64,000 bases of DNA from Streptomyces sp. G-G2 (GTDB lineage Bacteria > Actinomycetota > Actinomycetes > Streptomycetales > Streptomycetaceae), in NCBI RefSeq assembly GCF_030063135.1, contig NZ_JASISO010000014.1:62001-126000 (forward strand), in the 5' to 3' direction. This document shows positions 57,001-64,000 of the stretch, piece by piece. Numbering within the stretch: position 1 is the first letter of the stretch; the number at the start of each line of letters is the position of its first letter. The notes beneath the pieces are model-generated. The model saw nothing but the letters and a program-made list of their open reading frames with translations, was not told where the DNA came from and did no database searches. The translations under genes and the position numbers were made by a program.

Positions 57001-58367
57001 GCGCCGAGGCCTCCCCGGGGAACTCGCCCGGCTCCGGCGCGCCGCGGCACATCTACGACGAGGCCAACATCGTGCTCGGCGAGACCGTCCCGGCCGGAAG
57101 CAAGATCCGCCTGCAGAAGGACGCGGGCAACACCTCCACCTACGCGATCGACTTCGTGAGCCTGGAACAGGCCACGCAGATAGCCAACCCGGACCCGGCG
57201 ACCTACACCGTGCCCGCCGGATTCGGCCACCAGGACGTGCAGAACGCCCTGGACAAGGTCCGCATGGACACCACCGGCAAGCTCGTCGGCGTCTACCTGC
57301 CGCCCGGCGACTACGACACAGCCAGCAAGTTCCAGGTGTACGGCAAGGCCGTGCAGGTGGTCGGCGCGGGACCCTGGTTCACCCGCTTCCACGCCCCCGC
57401 CGCGCAGGACAACACCGACATCGGCTGGCGGGCCGAGGGCACGGCGAATGGCTCGTCCTTCTCCGGCTTCGCCTACTTCGGCAACTACACCTCACGGATC
57501 GACGGCCCGGGCAAGGTCTTCGACTTCTCCAACGTCACCGACATCACCATCGACAACGTGTGGGACGAGCACACGGTGTGCCTCTACTGGGGAGCCAACA
57601 CCGACCGGATCACCATCAAGAACTCCCGGATCCGGGACACCTTCGCCGACGGCATCAACATGACCAACGGCAGCACGGACAACCTCGTCTCCAACAACGA
57701 GGCGCGCTCCACGGGTGACGACAGCTTCGCGCTGTTCTCCGCGATCGACGCGGGCGGCGCGGACATGAAGAACAACATGTACGAGAACCTGACCACGCTC
57801 CTGACCTGGCGCGCGGCCGGAGTCGCGGTCTACGGAGGGTTCAACAACACCTTCCGCAACATCCTCATCGCCGACACCCTCGTCTATGCGGGCATCACCA
57901 TCAGCTCGCTGGACTTCGGGTATCCGATGAATGGTTTCGGCACCGATCCGACGACCTTCGAGAACATCTCGGTCATCCGCTCGGGCGGCCATTTCTGGGG
58001 GGCGCAGACCTTCCCGGGAATCTGGATCTTCTCCGCGTCGAAGGTGTTCCAGGGGATCCGGATCAACAACGTCGACATCGTGGATCCGACCTACAGCGGC
58101 ATCATGTTCCAGACCCAGTACGTAGGAGGACAGCCGGTCAATCCGATCAAGGACACCATCCTGCGGGACATCACCATCACGGGCGCCAAGAAGAGCGGCG
58201 ACGCCTACGACGCCAAATCCGGCTTCGGTCTCTGGGCCAACGAGATGCCCGAAGCGGGGCAGGGTCCGGCGGTCGGTGACGTCGAGGTCCGCAACCTGAG
58301 GATGAGCGACAACGCCGTGGACATACGGAACACGACCTCGACGTTCAAGATCAACCAGCTGCCGTAG
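54081..58367 (+). CDS. secreted multidomain glucanase, GH87-like beta-helix
   Basis: This 1428-residue exported protein has a signal peptide ending near AAAAGGPSVA (residue 34). By eye the domains are: two F5/8C (CBM32-like) at about 35-170 and 175-312, two fibronectin III (317-400, 410-495), a third CBM32-like (505-640), two CARDB-like (645-750, 755-865), a CBM6/CBM35-like (873-1030) and a right-handed beta-helix (1040-1428). Candidate catalytic aspartates are in DGINMTNGS (about 1190) and TGDDSFALF (about 1213-1214), as in GH87 alpha-1,3-glucanases/mycodextranases. The operator module shared with lacI implies induction by breakdown products. The substrate is inferred. Confidence 0.82.
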   Translation: MRRHTWRWRVLAALISTALLMLGWPALTAAAAGGPSVAAGRPASASSTNGSFTAAAITDGNQSTYWESAGSTFPQWVQTDLGATTRVDEVVLKLPAAWENRNQTLSVQGSPDGTSFSTLVGSATYTFGQGAGNTVTIAVPATQTRFVRIEFTANTGWPAAQLAELEVRAAGGSSANLALGKTLTASSNTQVYVASNANDGNSASYWESVNNAMPQWLQADLGASVRVDRVVLRLPENWGARTQTLKIQGSANGADFTDLTASKAYDFNAADINTVPITFDATTTRYVRVLISVNSVQPGGQLSELEIYGPQTGDTQAPTAPTALAYTEPATGQIKLTWQAATDNVGVTGYDVYANNQLRTSVAGNVTGYTDTQPTSASVTYFVRAKDAAGNQSPNSNSVTRAGDTGDTQAPTAPGALSYTEPATGQIKLTWQASTDNVGVTGYEVYANNALRTTVAGNATTYTDTQPTSATVSYVVRAKDAAGNRSGDSNSVTRNGSGGGGSNLAVGKPVTGSSVINTFVAENADDNSTATYWEGAAGAYPSTLTVKLGANADTDRLVLKLNPDSSWGARTQRIEVLGREQSASGVTSLVAAKDYAFDPASGNTVTIPLAARIADVQLRFTANSGSSNGQIAEFQIIGVPAPNPDLVVTALSATPAAPVESDTVTLAATVKNSGPVAAPATAVTFQLGGTKVATANVAALAPGASANVTAAIGPRDAGAYPLTAIVDEANTVVEQNDTNNTYTGSPLVIRPVDSSDLVASAVNWTPSAPSAGQNVAFSVTVKNQGTVAAAAGSHGITLTLLDANGATVRTLSGSFSGALAPGAAAAPVALGSWPAANGNYTVKVVLADDANELPVKRGNNSSTTSFFVGRGANMPFDMYEAEDGAVGGGASVVGPNRTIGDIAGEASGRKAVSLDQTGEYVEFTTRASTNTLVTRFSIPDAPGGGGIDSTIDVYINGTLKKALPLTSKYAWLYGAEASPGNSPGSGAPRHIYDEANIVLGETVPAGSKIRLQKDAGNTSTYAIDFVSLEQATQIANPDPATYTVPAGFGHQDVQNALDKVRMDTTGKLVGVYLPPGDYDTASKFQVYGKAVQVVGAGPWFTRFHAPAAQDNTDIGWRAEGTANGSSFSGFAYFGNYTSRIDGPGKVFDFSNVTDITIDNVWDEHTVCLYWGANTDRITIKNSRIRDTFADGINMTNGSTDNLVSNNEARSTGDDSFALFSAIDAGGADMKNNMYENLTTLLTWRAAGVAVYGGFNNTFRNILIADTLVYAGITISSLDFGYPMNGFGTDPTTFENISVIRSGGHFWGAQTFPGIWIFSASKVFQGIRINNVDIVDPTYSGIMFQTQYVGGQPVNPIKDTILRDITITGAKKSGDAYDAKSGFGLWANEMPEAGQGPAVGDVEVRNLRMSDNAVDIRNTTSTFKINQLP

Positions 58368-58424
58368 CGGCTGCCGCGGAAGCGGCCGGAACGGCCGCCG
58401 GAGGGTGGCCGGAGAAGGGCCGAA

Positions 58425-58465
58425 GACTAGCGCAAGCGACTTGCGTCGTTTGCGCTAGTCTTGCG
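58425..58465. promoter_or_regulatory. LacI operator, 36-base palindrome plus TTGCG
   Basis: Perfect 11-base outer arms (GACTAGCGCAA, 58425-58435, and 58450-58460) surround a second near-palindrome (GCGAC...GTCGT). TTGCG occurs at 58441, 58450 and 58461, and CGCAA at 58431. Overlap with the lacI start region implies autoregulation. Confidence 0.85.
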
Positions 58466-58468
58466 TTC

Positions 58469-59479
58469 ATGACGCGACGACTTGCTCAGGTAGCCAAGAA
58501 GGTGGGAGTCAGCGAGGCAACGGTCAGCCGGGTGCTCAACGGCAAGCCGGGCGTCTCGGACGCGACCCGCCAGTCCGTACTCACGGCTCTCGACGTTCTC
58601 GGCTACGAGCGCCCCACCCAGCTGCGCGGCGAGCGCGCCCGGCTGGTGGGCCTGGTCCTGCCCGAACTCCAGAACCCCATCTTCCCGGCCTTCGCCGAGG
58701 TGATCGGCGGAGCCCTGGCCCAGCAGGGGCTGACCCCGGTGCTCTGCACCCAGACCACGGGCGGCGTCTCCGAGGCCGACTACGTCGACCTCCTGCTCCA
58801 GCAGCAAGTCTCCGGCGTGGTCTTCGCGGGCGGCCTCTTCGCCCAGGCCGACGCCCCGCACGACCACTACCGGCTGCTGGCCGACCGCAAGGTCCCGGTC
58901 GTGCTGATCAACGCTTCCATAGAGGATCTGGGCTTCCCCTGCGTGGCCTGCGACGACGCCGTCGCGGTCGAACAGGCCTGGCGCCACCTGGCGTCCCTCG
59001 GCCACGAGCGGATCGGTCTGGTGCTGGGTCCGCCCGACCACATGCCCTCGCTGCGCAAGCTCGTCGCCGCCCAGGCGGTGGCCGCGGCCGCCGGGACCGA
59101 GCTGCCCGCCGCCCACGTCGAGCGGGCGCTGTTCTCCCTGGAGGGCGGCCACGCGGCCGCCTCCCGGCTCCTGGACCGCGGGGTCACCGGAATCATCTGC
59201 GCGAGCGACCCGCTGGCCCTGGGGGCCGTACGGGCGGCCCGCCGCCGGGGTCTGGACGTGCCCCGCCAGGTCTCCGTGGTCGGTTACGACGACTCGGCCT
59301 TCATGAACTGCACGGAGCCGCCGCTGACCACCGTGCGCCAGCCCATCGAGGCCATGGGCCGGGCCGCCGTCGAGCTGCTGACCGCGCAGATCCAGGGGGC
59401 CGCCGTACAGCCCGGGGAGCTGCTCTTCGAGCCGGAGCTGGTGGTGCGCGGCTCCACCGCGCAGGCCCCGCGCGGGTAG
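58469..59479 (+). CDS. LacI family regulator of glucan cluster
   Basis: This 336-residue repressor has the N-terminal HTH (LAQVAKKVGVSEATVSRVLNGKPGVS) and a periplasmic-binding-like effector domain (about 60-330). ATG 58469 lies at the edge of its own operator, so the leader is very short and there is no good ribosome site. It sits between the glucanase and the uptake genes. Shared operators at 53915 and 58425 show that it probably represses the glucanase and itself. The inducer is likely a small alpha-glucan oligosaccharide (inference). Confidence 0.92.
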   Translation: MTRRLAQVAKKVGVSEATVSRVLNGKPGVSDATRQSVLTALDVLGYERPTQLRGERARLVGLVLPELQNPIFPAFAEVIGGALAQQGLTPVLCTQTTGGVSEADYVDLLLQQQVSGVVFAGGLFAQADAPHDHYRLLADRKVPVVLINASIEDLGFPCVACDDAVAVEQAWRHLASLGHERIGLVLGPPDHMPSLRKLVAAQAVAAAAGTELPAAHVERALFSLEGGHAAASRLLDRGVTGIICASDPLALGAVRAARRRGLDVPRQVSVVGYDDSAFMNCTEPPLTTVRQPIEAMGRAAVELLTAQIQGAAVQPGELLFEPELVVRGSTAQAPRG

Positions 59480-59513
59480 AACCCCGCCGCCGACCCGCCC
59501 GCCGACCCGCCCG

Positions 59514-59557
59514 CAGGGCCCCCGTACGTCCACGTGACGTACAGGGGCCCTGTTTTT
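59514..59557 (+). terminator. lacI terminator with T tract
   Basis: A 16-base stem with one mismatch (CAGGGCCCCCGTACGT) and a 7-base loop is followed by TTTTT, a rare textbook Rho-independent terminator for this genome. It separates lacI from the transporter genes. Confidence 0.92.
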
Positions 59558-59700
59558 GCGTCCATGGACAGTCCGGAACGGTATCCACTGTCAATGTATT
59601 ACGAAGTCTGCGCGAGATATTGCGTTCATCTGTGGCTGGTGGTTGAGTGTGCCGCGCTCGCCCCCACGCACTCCTGCTCGATGCTCGAAGGGGTCCACCG

Positions 59701-61104
59701 ATGAGAAGCAACACCCGCCGCACCGTCGCGGCTGCCCTCGTCTCCGCGCTCGCCGTCACCGCCCTCGCGGCCTGCGGTACGAGCAGCAGCGGCGACGGCA
59801 AGGCGGACAAGGCGGCGCCCGGCGCGTCCGCCGACGCCTCCGCCCCGCTCGACCCGGACACCAAGGTCACCCTCTCGATCGACTGCATGCCGCCCGCCGC
59901 CAAGGCGGCGGAGCTGAAGGAGTGGAAGGAGGACATCGCGGCGTTCAAGAAGATCTACCCGAACGTCACGATCGACGGCCGTTCCACTCCCGGCCAGTGC
60001 CTGGAGCCGCCCCGGTTCACCGCGATGCTCAAGGGCAAGTCCCAGCCGGACGTGTTCTACACGTACTTCACGGACCTCCAGCAGGTGCTCGACAACGACG
60101 GGGTCGAGGACATCTCCGCCTACGTCACCGCGAAGTCGGTGCCCGCGATCGGTGACCTCGACAAGAACGTCATGGACATGCTCAAGAAGGACGGCAAGCT
60201 CTACGGCCTGCCGACCAGCAACTACACGATGGGCCTGCTGATCAACCGCAAGCTCTTCACCCAGGCGGGGCTCAACCCCGACACCCCGCCCCGTACCTGG
60301 GACGAGGTCCGCACGGCCGCCAAGAAGATCGCGACCCTCGGCAACGGCACCGCGGGCTTCGGCGAGTACAGCGTGGAGAACACCGGCGGCTGGCACTACA
60401 CCGCCACCCTGTACGGCATGGGCGGCGACGTCGTGGGCTCCGACGGCAAGGCCGCCTTCAACAACCCCACGGGCCGCCAGATCGCCGACAACCTCAAGGC
60501 GATGCGCTGGACGGACGACAGCATGGGCAAGACCCAGCTGCTCAAGTGGGGTGACCTGCAGAAGCAGATGACCTCCGACAAGCTCGGCATGTTCATCGCC
60601 GCTCCGGACGACATCACGTACATGGTCCAGCAGCTCGGTGCGAAGTACGAGAACTTCGGGATGGGCCCGCTGCCCGGCGGCGCGTCCACCCTCTCGGGCG
60701 GCAACGCCTACATGGTCAAGAAGGGCAGCTCGCCCGACAAGGTCAAGGCGGCCATCGCCTGGCTGAACTTCAAGACCCTCACGGTCGGCAAGGGCCAGTT
60801 CGACTTCGCGCGCAGCAAGGCCGACGGCCTCCCCGTCGGCCTCCCGCAGCCCGCCTTCTTCACCGGCGCCTCCCGGGAGCAGAGCGACGCGCTGAAGACC
60901 GCGAGCGCCACGATGCCGGTCGCCAACTTCAAGCCCTTCCTGGACAATCCGGTCCCGCCGAAGGCCGAGCCCGCCAAGGCCCAAGAGGTCTACAAGGTGC
61001 TCGACAAGGTGATGTCGGGCGTCCTCACCAACAAGGACGCCGACCCCGCGCAGCTCCTCGGCGATGCTGAGAAGGCGGTCAACCAGGTACTGGGCAACCA
61101 GTAG
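59701..61104 (+). CDS. ABC transporter sugar-binding lipoprotein
   Basis: This 467-residue extracellular solute-binding protein (family 1) is a lipoprotein: signal ends LAACG, with Cys25 as lipid site. Residues like KVTLSIDCMPPAAKAAELKEW and KDGKLYGLPTSNYTMGLLINRKLF are typical of sugar-binding proteins. ATG 59701 follows GAAGGGG. A single TTGCG (59620-59624), part of TTGCGTTCAT also seen at the lacI start, lies 80 bases upstream and may be a weak operator. Together with the permeases it would import oligosaccharides from glucan breakdown. Confidence 0.92.
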   Translation: MRSNTRRTVAAALVSALAVTALAACGTSSSGDGKADKAAPGASADASAPLDPDTKVTLSIDCMPPAAKAAELKEWKEDIAAFKKIYPNVTIDGRSTPGQCLEPPRFTAMLKGKSQPDVFYTYFTDLQQVLDNDGVEDISAYVTAKSVPAIGDLDKNVMDMLKKDGKLYGLPTSNYTMGLLINRKLFTQAGLNPDTPPRTWDEVRTAAKKIATLGNGTAGFGEYSVENTGGWHYTATLYGMGGDVVGSDGKAAFNNPTGRQIADNLKAMRWTDDSMGKTQLLKWGDLQKQMTSDKLGMFIAAPDDITYMVQQLGAKYENFGMGPLPGGASTLSGGNAYMVKKGSSPDKVKAAIAWLNFKTLTVGKGQFDFARSKADGLPVGLPQPAFFTGASREQSDALKTASATMPVANFKPFLDNPVPPKAEPAKAQEVYKVLDKVMSGVLTNKDADPAQLLGDAEKAVNQVLGNQ

Positions 61105-61194
61105 GGCACCGGGCGGGTCCGGCGCACCTCCCCGGCCCGGTCCCGCCCGCTCCGCCCCACCCCGTTCCGACCTGCGAGCCACCAAGGAGCGGCG

Positions 61195-62100
61195 ATGTCG
61201 GCCCCCACCCTGCCCGGATCCCGAGAGGCCTTCGTCCGGGCGTTCAAGCGGAACGTCTCCGCGCACGGATTTCTGATCGGCGCGGTCATCTGCTTCGCCT
61301 TCTTCTCCTGGTACCCGATGGTCCGGGAGTTTCTACTGGCCTTCCAGAAGACCGAGAACGGCGCCACCAGCTGGGCCGGTCTCGACAATTTCCGCTACAT
61401 CTTCAACGACCCGAGTTTCTGGCAGGCCTGGCGCAACACCCTGCTGTTCACGGGTCTCGCGCTGATCTTCGGGTTCGTGGTCCCGTTCTTCATCGCGATC
61501 GTGCTCAACGAATTCCGCCACGCGCAAGGGTATTTGCGGCTGCTCGTCTACCTTCCGGTGATGATGCCGCCGGTCGCCTCGGTGCTGCTCTTCAAATATT
61601 TCTACGATCCGGGCTACGGCCTCTTCAACCGGATCCTGGTCTTCCTGCACGTGCCCGCCCAGGACTGGCTCCAGTCCACCGACACCGCGATGCTCTCCGT
61701 TGTCCTCGCCGCCACCTGGATGAACATGGGCGGCGCGACCCTGATCTACCTGGCCGCCCTCCAGGGCATCCCGGGCGAGCTGTACGAGGCCGCCGAACTC
61801 GACGGTGCGGGCCTGCTCCGCAAGATCTGGCACATCACCGTTCCGCAGACCAAGCTCATCCTCTCGCTGATGCTGCTCATGCAGATCATCGCGACGATGC
61901 AGGTGTTCGTGGAGCCGTTCCTGCTCACCGGCGGCGCCGGACCCGAGGGCTCCACGACCACCGTCGTCGTCCTCATCTACCAGTACGCCTTCAACTTCAA
62001 CCAGTACGGCGGCGCCTCGGCCCTCGGCCTGTGCCTGCTCGTGCTGCTCGCGGGCTTCTCCGCGGTGTACGTCCGGCTCAGCCGCGACAACGAGAGCTGA
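61195..62100 (+). CDS. ABC sugar permease, MalF/UgpA-like
   Basis: This 301-residue inner membrane permease has six helices and the EAA loop (YEAAELDGAGLLRKIWHITVP) for contact with the ATPase. An N-terminal stretch of about 25 residues precedes helix 1. ATG 61195 follows AAGGAG. It lies 90 bases after the binding protein gene and pairs with the permease at 62206. No ATPase gene is in the cluster up to the window end, consistent with use of a shared MsiK-type ATPase. Confidence 0.93.
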   Translation: MSAPTLPGSREAFVRAFKRNVSAHGFLIGAVICFAFFSWYPMVREFLLAFQKTENGATSWAGLDNFRYIFNDPSFWQAWRNTLLFTGLALIFGFVVPFFIAIVLNEFRHAQGYLRLLVYLPVMMPPVASVLLFKYFYDPGYGLFNRILVFLHVPAQDWLQSTDTAMLSVVLAATWMNMGGATLIYLAALQGIPGELYEAAELDGAGLLRKIWHITVPQTKLILSLMLLMQIIATMQVFVEPFLLTGGAGPEGSTTTVVVLIYQYAFNFNQYGGASALGLCLLVLLAGFSAVYVRLSRDNES

Positions 62101-62205
62101 CCCGGGAGACCGACCGGTGCACCTGACCGGGGAACCCGCCCGTGAACCCGACCCGGGCCACCGACCCGAGAAACCGACACGAGAGCCGACCGGAGCACGG
62201 AAATC

Positions 62206-63081
62206 ATGGCAGAGCGCACGCTGATCTCCCCGGCCCAGCTGGGCCGGACCCGGGGGAAGGTCCTCTACTGGACGGTCTTCGTCCTGGTCGTGGCCGGCTT
62301 CACCCTCGTCTTCCTCGGCCCCCTCTACTGGATGGTGGCCAACGGCCTCAAGAGCACCGAGGAGTTCGCCAAGGTCCCGCCCACCCTGGTGCCGGGCTCC
62401 CTGCACACCGCCAACTACAGCAGCGCCTGGAAGGTCATGGACCTGGCCAAGCTGCTCTTCAACACCCTCTACTACTCGTTCGGCGCGCTGGCCTTCCAGC
62501 TGGTCCTCGACGTCGCCGCCGCCTACTCGCTGTCCCGGCTCCGCCCGGTCTTCGGCAAGGCCGTCCTCGGGATGATGCTGGCGACGCTGATGATCCCGGC
62601 CACCGTGCTCGTCGTACCGCAGTACCTGACCGTCCTGGACATGCCGATCATCCAGCGGAACCTGCTCAACACGCCCTGGGTGATCTGGCTGCCGTCCGTG
62701 ACGAACGCCTTCAACATCTTCCTGCTGAAACGCTTCTTCGACTCGATCCCGCAGGAGATCCTCGACGCCGCCTCCATCGACGGCGCGAGCGCCCTGCGCA
62801 GCCTGCGCTCCGTCGTCCTGCCGATGTCCCGCCCCATCCTCGGAGTCGTGTCCATCTTCGCGATCGTCGGCGTCTGGAAGGACTTCCTCTGGCCGATGCT
62901 CACCCTGCCGGACCCGGCCCTGCAGACGCTCAACGTAGGCATCTACTCGCTGTCGACCGGAGTGCCCGAGAACCATCTGATCGCGGCGCTCGCCATGGCC
63001 TGCGCACCCACGCTCATCGTGTTCCTGATCTTCCAGCGCAACATCATGAGCGGCCTCACGGCGGGCTCGCTCAAGGGCTGA
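62206..63081 (+). CDS. ABC sugar permease, MalG/UgpE-like
   Basis: This 291-residue permease has six helices and the EAA loop (EILDAASIDGASALRSLRSVVLP). It forms the heterodimeric channel with the product of 61195. The 105-base gap before it contains repeated GACCGG/GAACCCG-like units and no gene; a weak site precedes ATG 62206. The C-terminus LTAGSLKG is typical of sugar importers of this group. Confidence 0.93.
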   Translation: MAERTLISPAQLGRTRGKVLYWTVFVLVVAGFTLVFLGPLYWMVANGLKSTEEFAKVPPTLVPGSLHTANYSSAWKVMDLAKLLFNTLYYSFGALAFQLVLDVAAAYSLSRLRPVFGKAVLGMMLATLMIPATVLVVPQYLTVLDMPIIQRNLLNTPWVIWLPSVTNAFNIFLLKRFFDSIPQEILDAASIDGASALRSLRSVVLPMSRPILGVVSIFAIVGVWKDFLWPMLTLPDPALQTLNVGIYSLSTGVPENHLIAALAMACAPTLIVFLIFQRNIMSGLTAGSLKG

Positions 63082-63170
63082 CCACCCGGATCCCCGGCCC
63101 GGACCTCCCGGCACCACCCCGGGCCGCACGGCCGCCGTCCGCATCGCCACTTGTGAAAGGACCACCCCTC

Positions 63171-64000
63171 GTGGCCGACTTTCCCCTGCCCGCAGCCGCC
63201 GCCGACTGGTGGCGCAGCGCGGCGATCTACCAGGTGTACCCGCGCAGCTTCGCCGACGGCGACGGCGACGGCACCGGCGATCTCGCGGGTGTCCGCGCCA
63301 AACTGCCCTACCTCGCCGAACTCGGGGTCGACGCACTGTGGTTCACGCCCTGGTACCTGTCACCGCTCGCCGACGGCGGCTACGACGTGGCCGACTACCG
63401 GACCATCGACCCCGCCTTCGGCACCCTCGACGAGGCCGAGAAGCTGATCGCCGAGGCCACCGGCCTGGGCATCCGCACCATCGTCGACATCGTCCCGAAC
63501 CACGTGTCCGACCAGCACGCGTGGTTCCGGGCCGCCCTCGCCGCCGGACCCGGCAGCCCCGAGCGTGAGGTCTTCCACTTCCGGCCCGGCCGCGGCGAGC
63601 ACGGCGAACTGCCGCCGGGCGACTGGCCCTCGCAGTTCGCCGGGGCGACGACCTGGACGCGGGTACCGGACGGGGAGTGGTACCTGCACCTGTTCACCCC
63701 CGAGCAGCCCGACCTCAACTGGGCCCATCCCGAAGTCCGCCGCGAACACGAAGAGGTCCTGCACTTCTGGTTCGAACGCGGGGTGGCGGGCGTACGGATC
63801 GACTCCGCGGCCCTGCTGGCCAAGGACCCGGCGCTGCCCGACCTGGCCGGCCGCCCCGGCGAGCCCTGGCCGGGGGAGGTCCACCCCTACATCGACCGGG
63901 ACGAACTGCACGGCGTCTACCGCTCCTGGCGGGCCATCGCCGACGCGTACGACGCCATCTTCGTCGGCGAGGTGTGGCTGCCGGACTCCGAGCGCTTCGC
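63171..64000 (+). CDS. GH13 alpha-glucosidase, cut by window end
   Basis: This cytoplasmic alpha-amylase-superfamily glucosidase shows 276 codons before the window ends. GTG 63171 follows GAAAGG. Conserved regions are IYQVYPRSFADGDGDGTGDL near the N-terminus, IVDIVPNHVSD, GVRIDSAALLA with the nucleophile Asp, and FVGEVWLPD with the acid/base Glu. No signal peptide is seen. It is the last visible gene of the transporter operon and would hydrolyse imported oligosaccharides to glucose. A region II RIDSA instead of RIDVA is a small variation. Confidence 0.92.
   Translation, partial: MADFPLPAAAADWWRSAAIYQVYPRSFADGDGDGTGDLAGVRAKLPYLAELGVDALWFTPWYLSPLADGGYDVADYRTIDPAFGTLDEAEKLIAEATGLGIRTIVDIVPNHVSDQHAWFRAALAAGPGSPEREVFHFRPGRGEHGELPPGDWPSQFAGATTWTRVPDGEWYLHLFTPEQPDLNWAHPEVRREHEEVLHFWFERGVAGVRIDSAALLAKDPALPDLAGRPGEPWPGEVHPYIDRDELHGVYRSWRAIADAYDAIFVGEVWLPDSERF

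Overview
The window is high-GC actinomycete DNA and almost certainly a Streptomyces chromosome. It carries the sporulation regulator WhiH next to the principal sigma factor HrdB, lexA divergent from nrdR-nrdJ, and GTG/TTG starts with purine-rich Shine-Dalgarno sites. From memory, the gene order dapF, RelA/SpoT homologue, hflX, siderophore cluster, helicase, lexA, nrdR, nrdJ ... rnhB, RecQ-like, whiH, hrdB, parE, symporter, two-component system matches the SCO5793-SCO5829 neighbourhood of S. coelicolor. The window is therefore conserved core, with an IS element and a sugar-utilisation cluster added.

Layout: 1-6071 holds housekeeping genes (dapF 3' end, a RelA/SpoT homologue whose synthetase half looks degenerate, a secreted M1 aminopeptidase, hflX). 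6093-7729 is an IS1182-like element with a frameshifted transposase; it sits exactly in the loop of a terminator hairpin. 7742-15334 has a secreted protease and a four-gene NRPS-independent siderophore operon (aminotransferase, IucA/IucC synthetase, acyltransferase, second IucA/IucC synthetase). 15386-22274 is the DNA damage and dNTP block: DinG-like helicase, lexA, nrdR, nrdJ, with LexA boxes in the lexA-nrdR gap. 22452-33000 is a mosaic of small metabolic and unknown genes plus a DHA2 efflux pump with a divergent TetR regulator and two near-perfect operators. 33682-43385 has a RecQ helicase fused to a phosphoribosyltransferase-like domain, a DnaA-box palindrome, a DUF4192 protein, a glycogen-debranching-like protein, a Nudix regulator, a one-piece ABC exporter and whiH. 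43747-49254 has hrdB (with an expanded repeat linker), a trypsin, a small zinc-ribbon protein and parE. 49421-53865 is a DUF485/acetate-type symporter pair facing a CitB/DcuS-like two-component system.

54081-64000 is the most distinctive accessory block: a very large secreted multidomain glucanase (GH87-like beta-helix), a LacI regulator, a sugar-binding lipoprotein, two ABC permeases and a GH13 alpha-glucosidase cut by the window end. The glucanase promoter and the lacI promoter share an elaborate operator module with identical spacing, so they are probably one regulon. I infer extracellular attack on an alpha-(1,3)-containing glucan, import of oligosaccharides, and intracellular hydrolysis. 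No ABC ATPase is present; in Streptomyces a shared MsiK-type ATPase usually serves such importers.

All calls are by eye from sequence; no database search was run.
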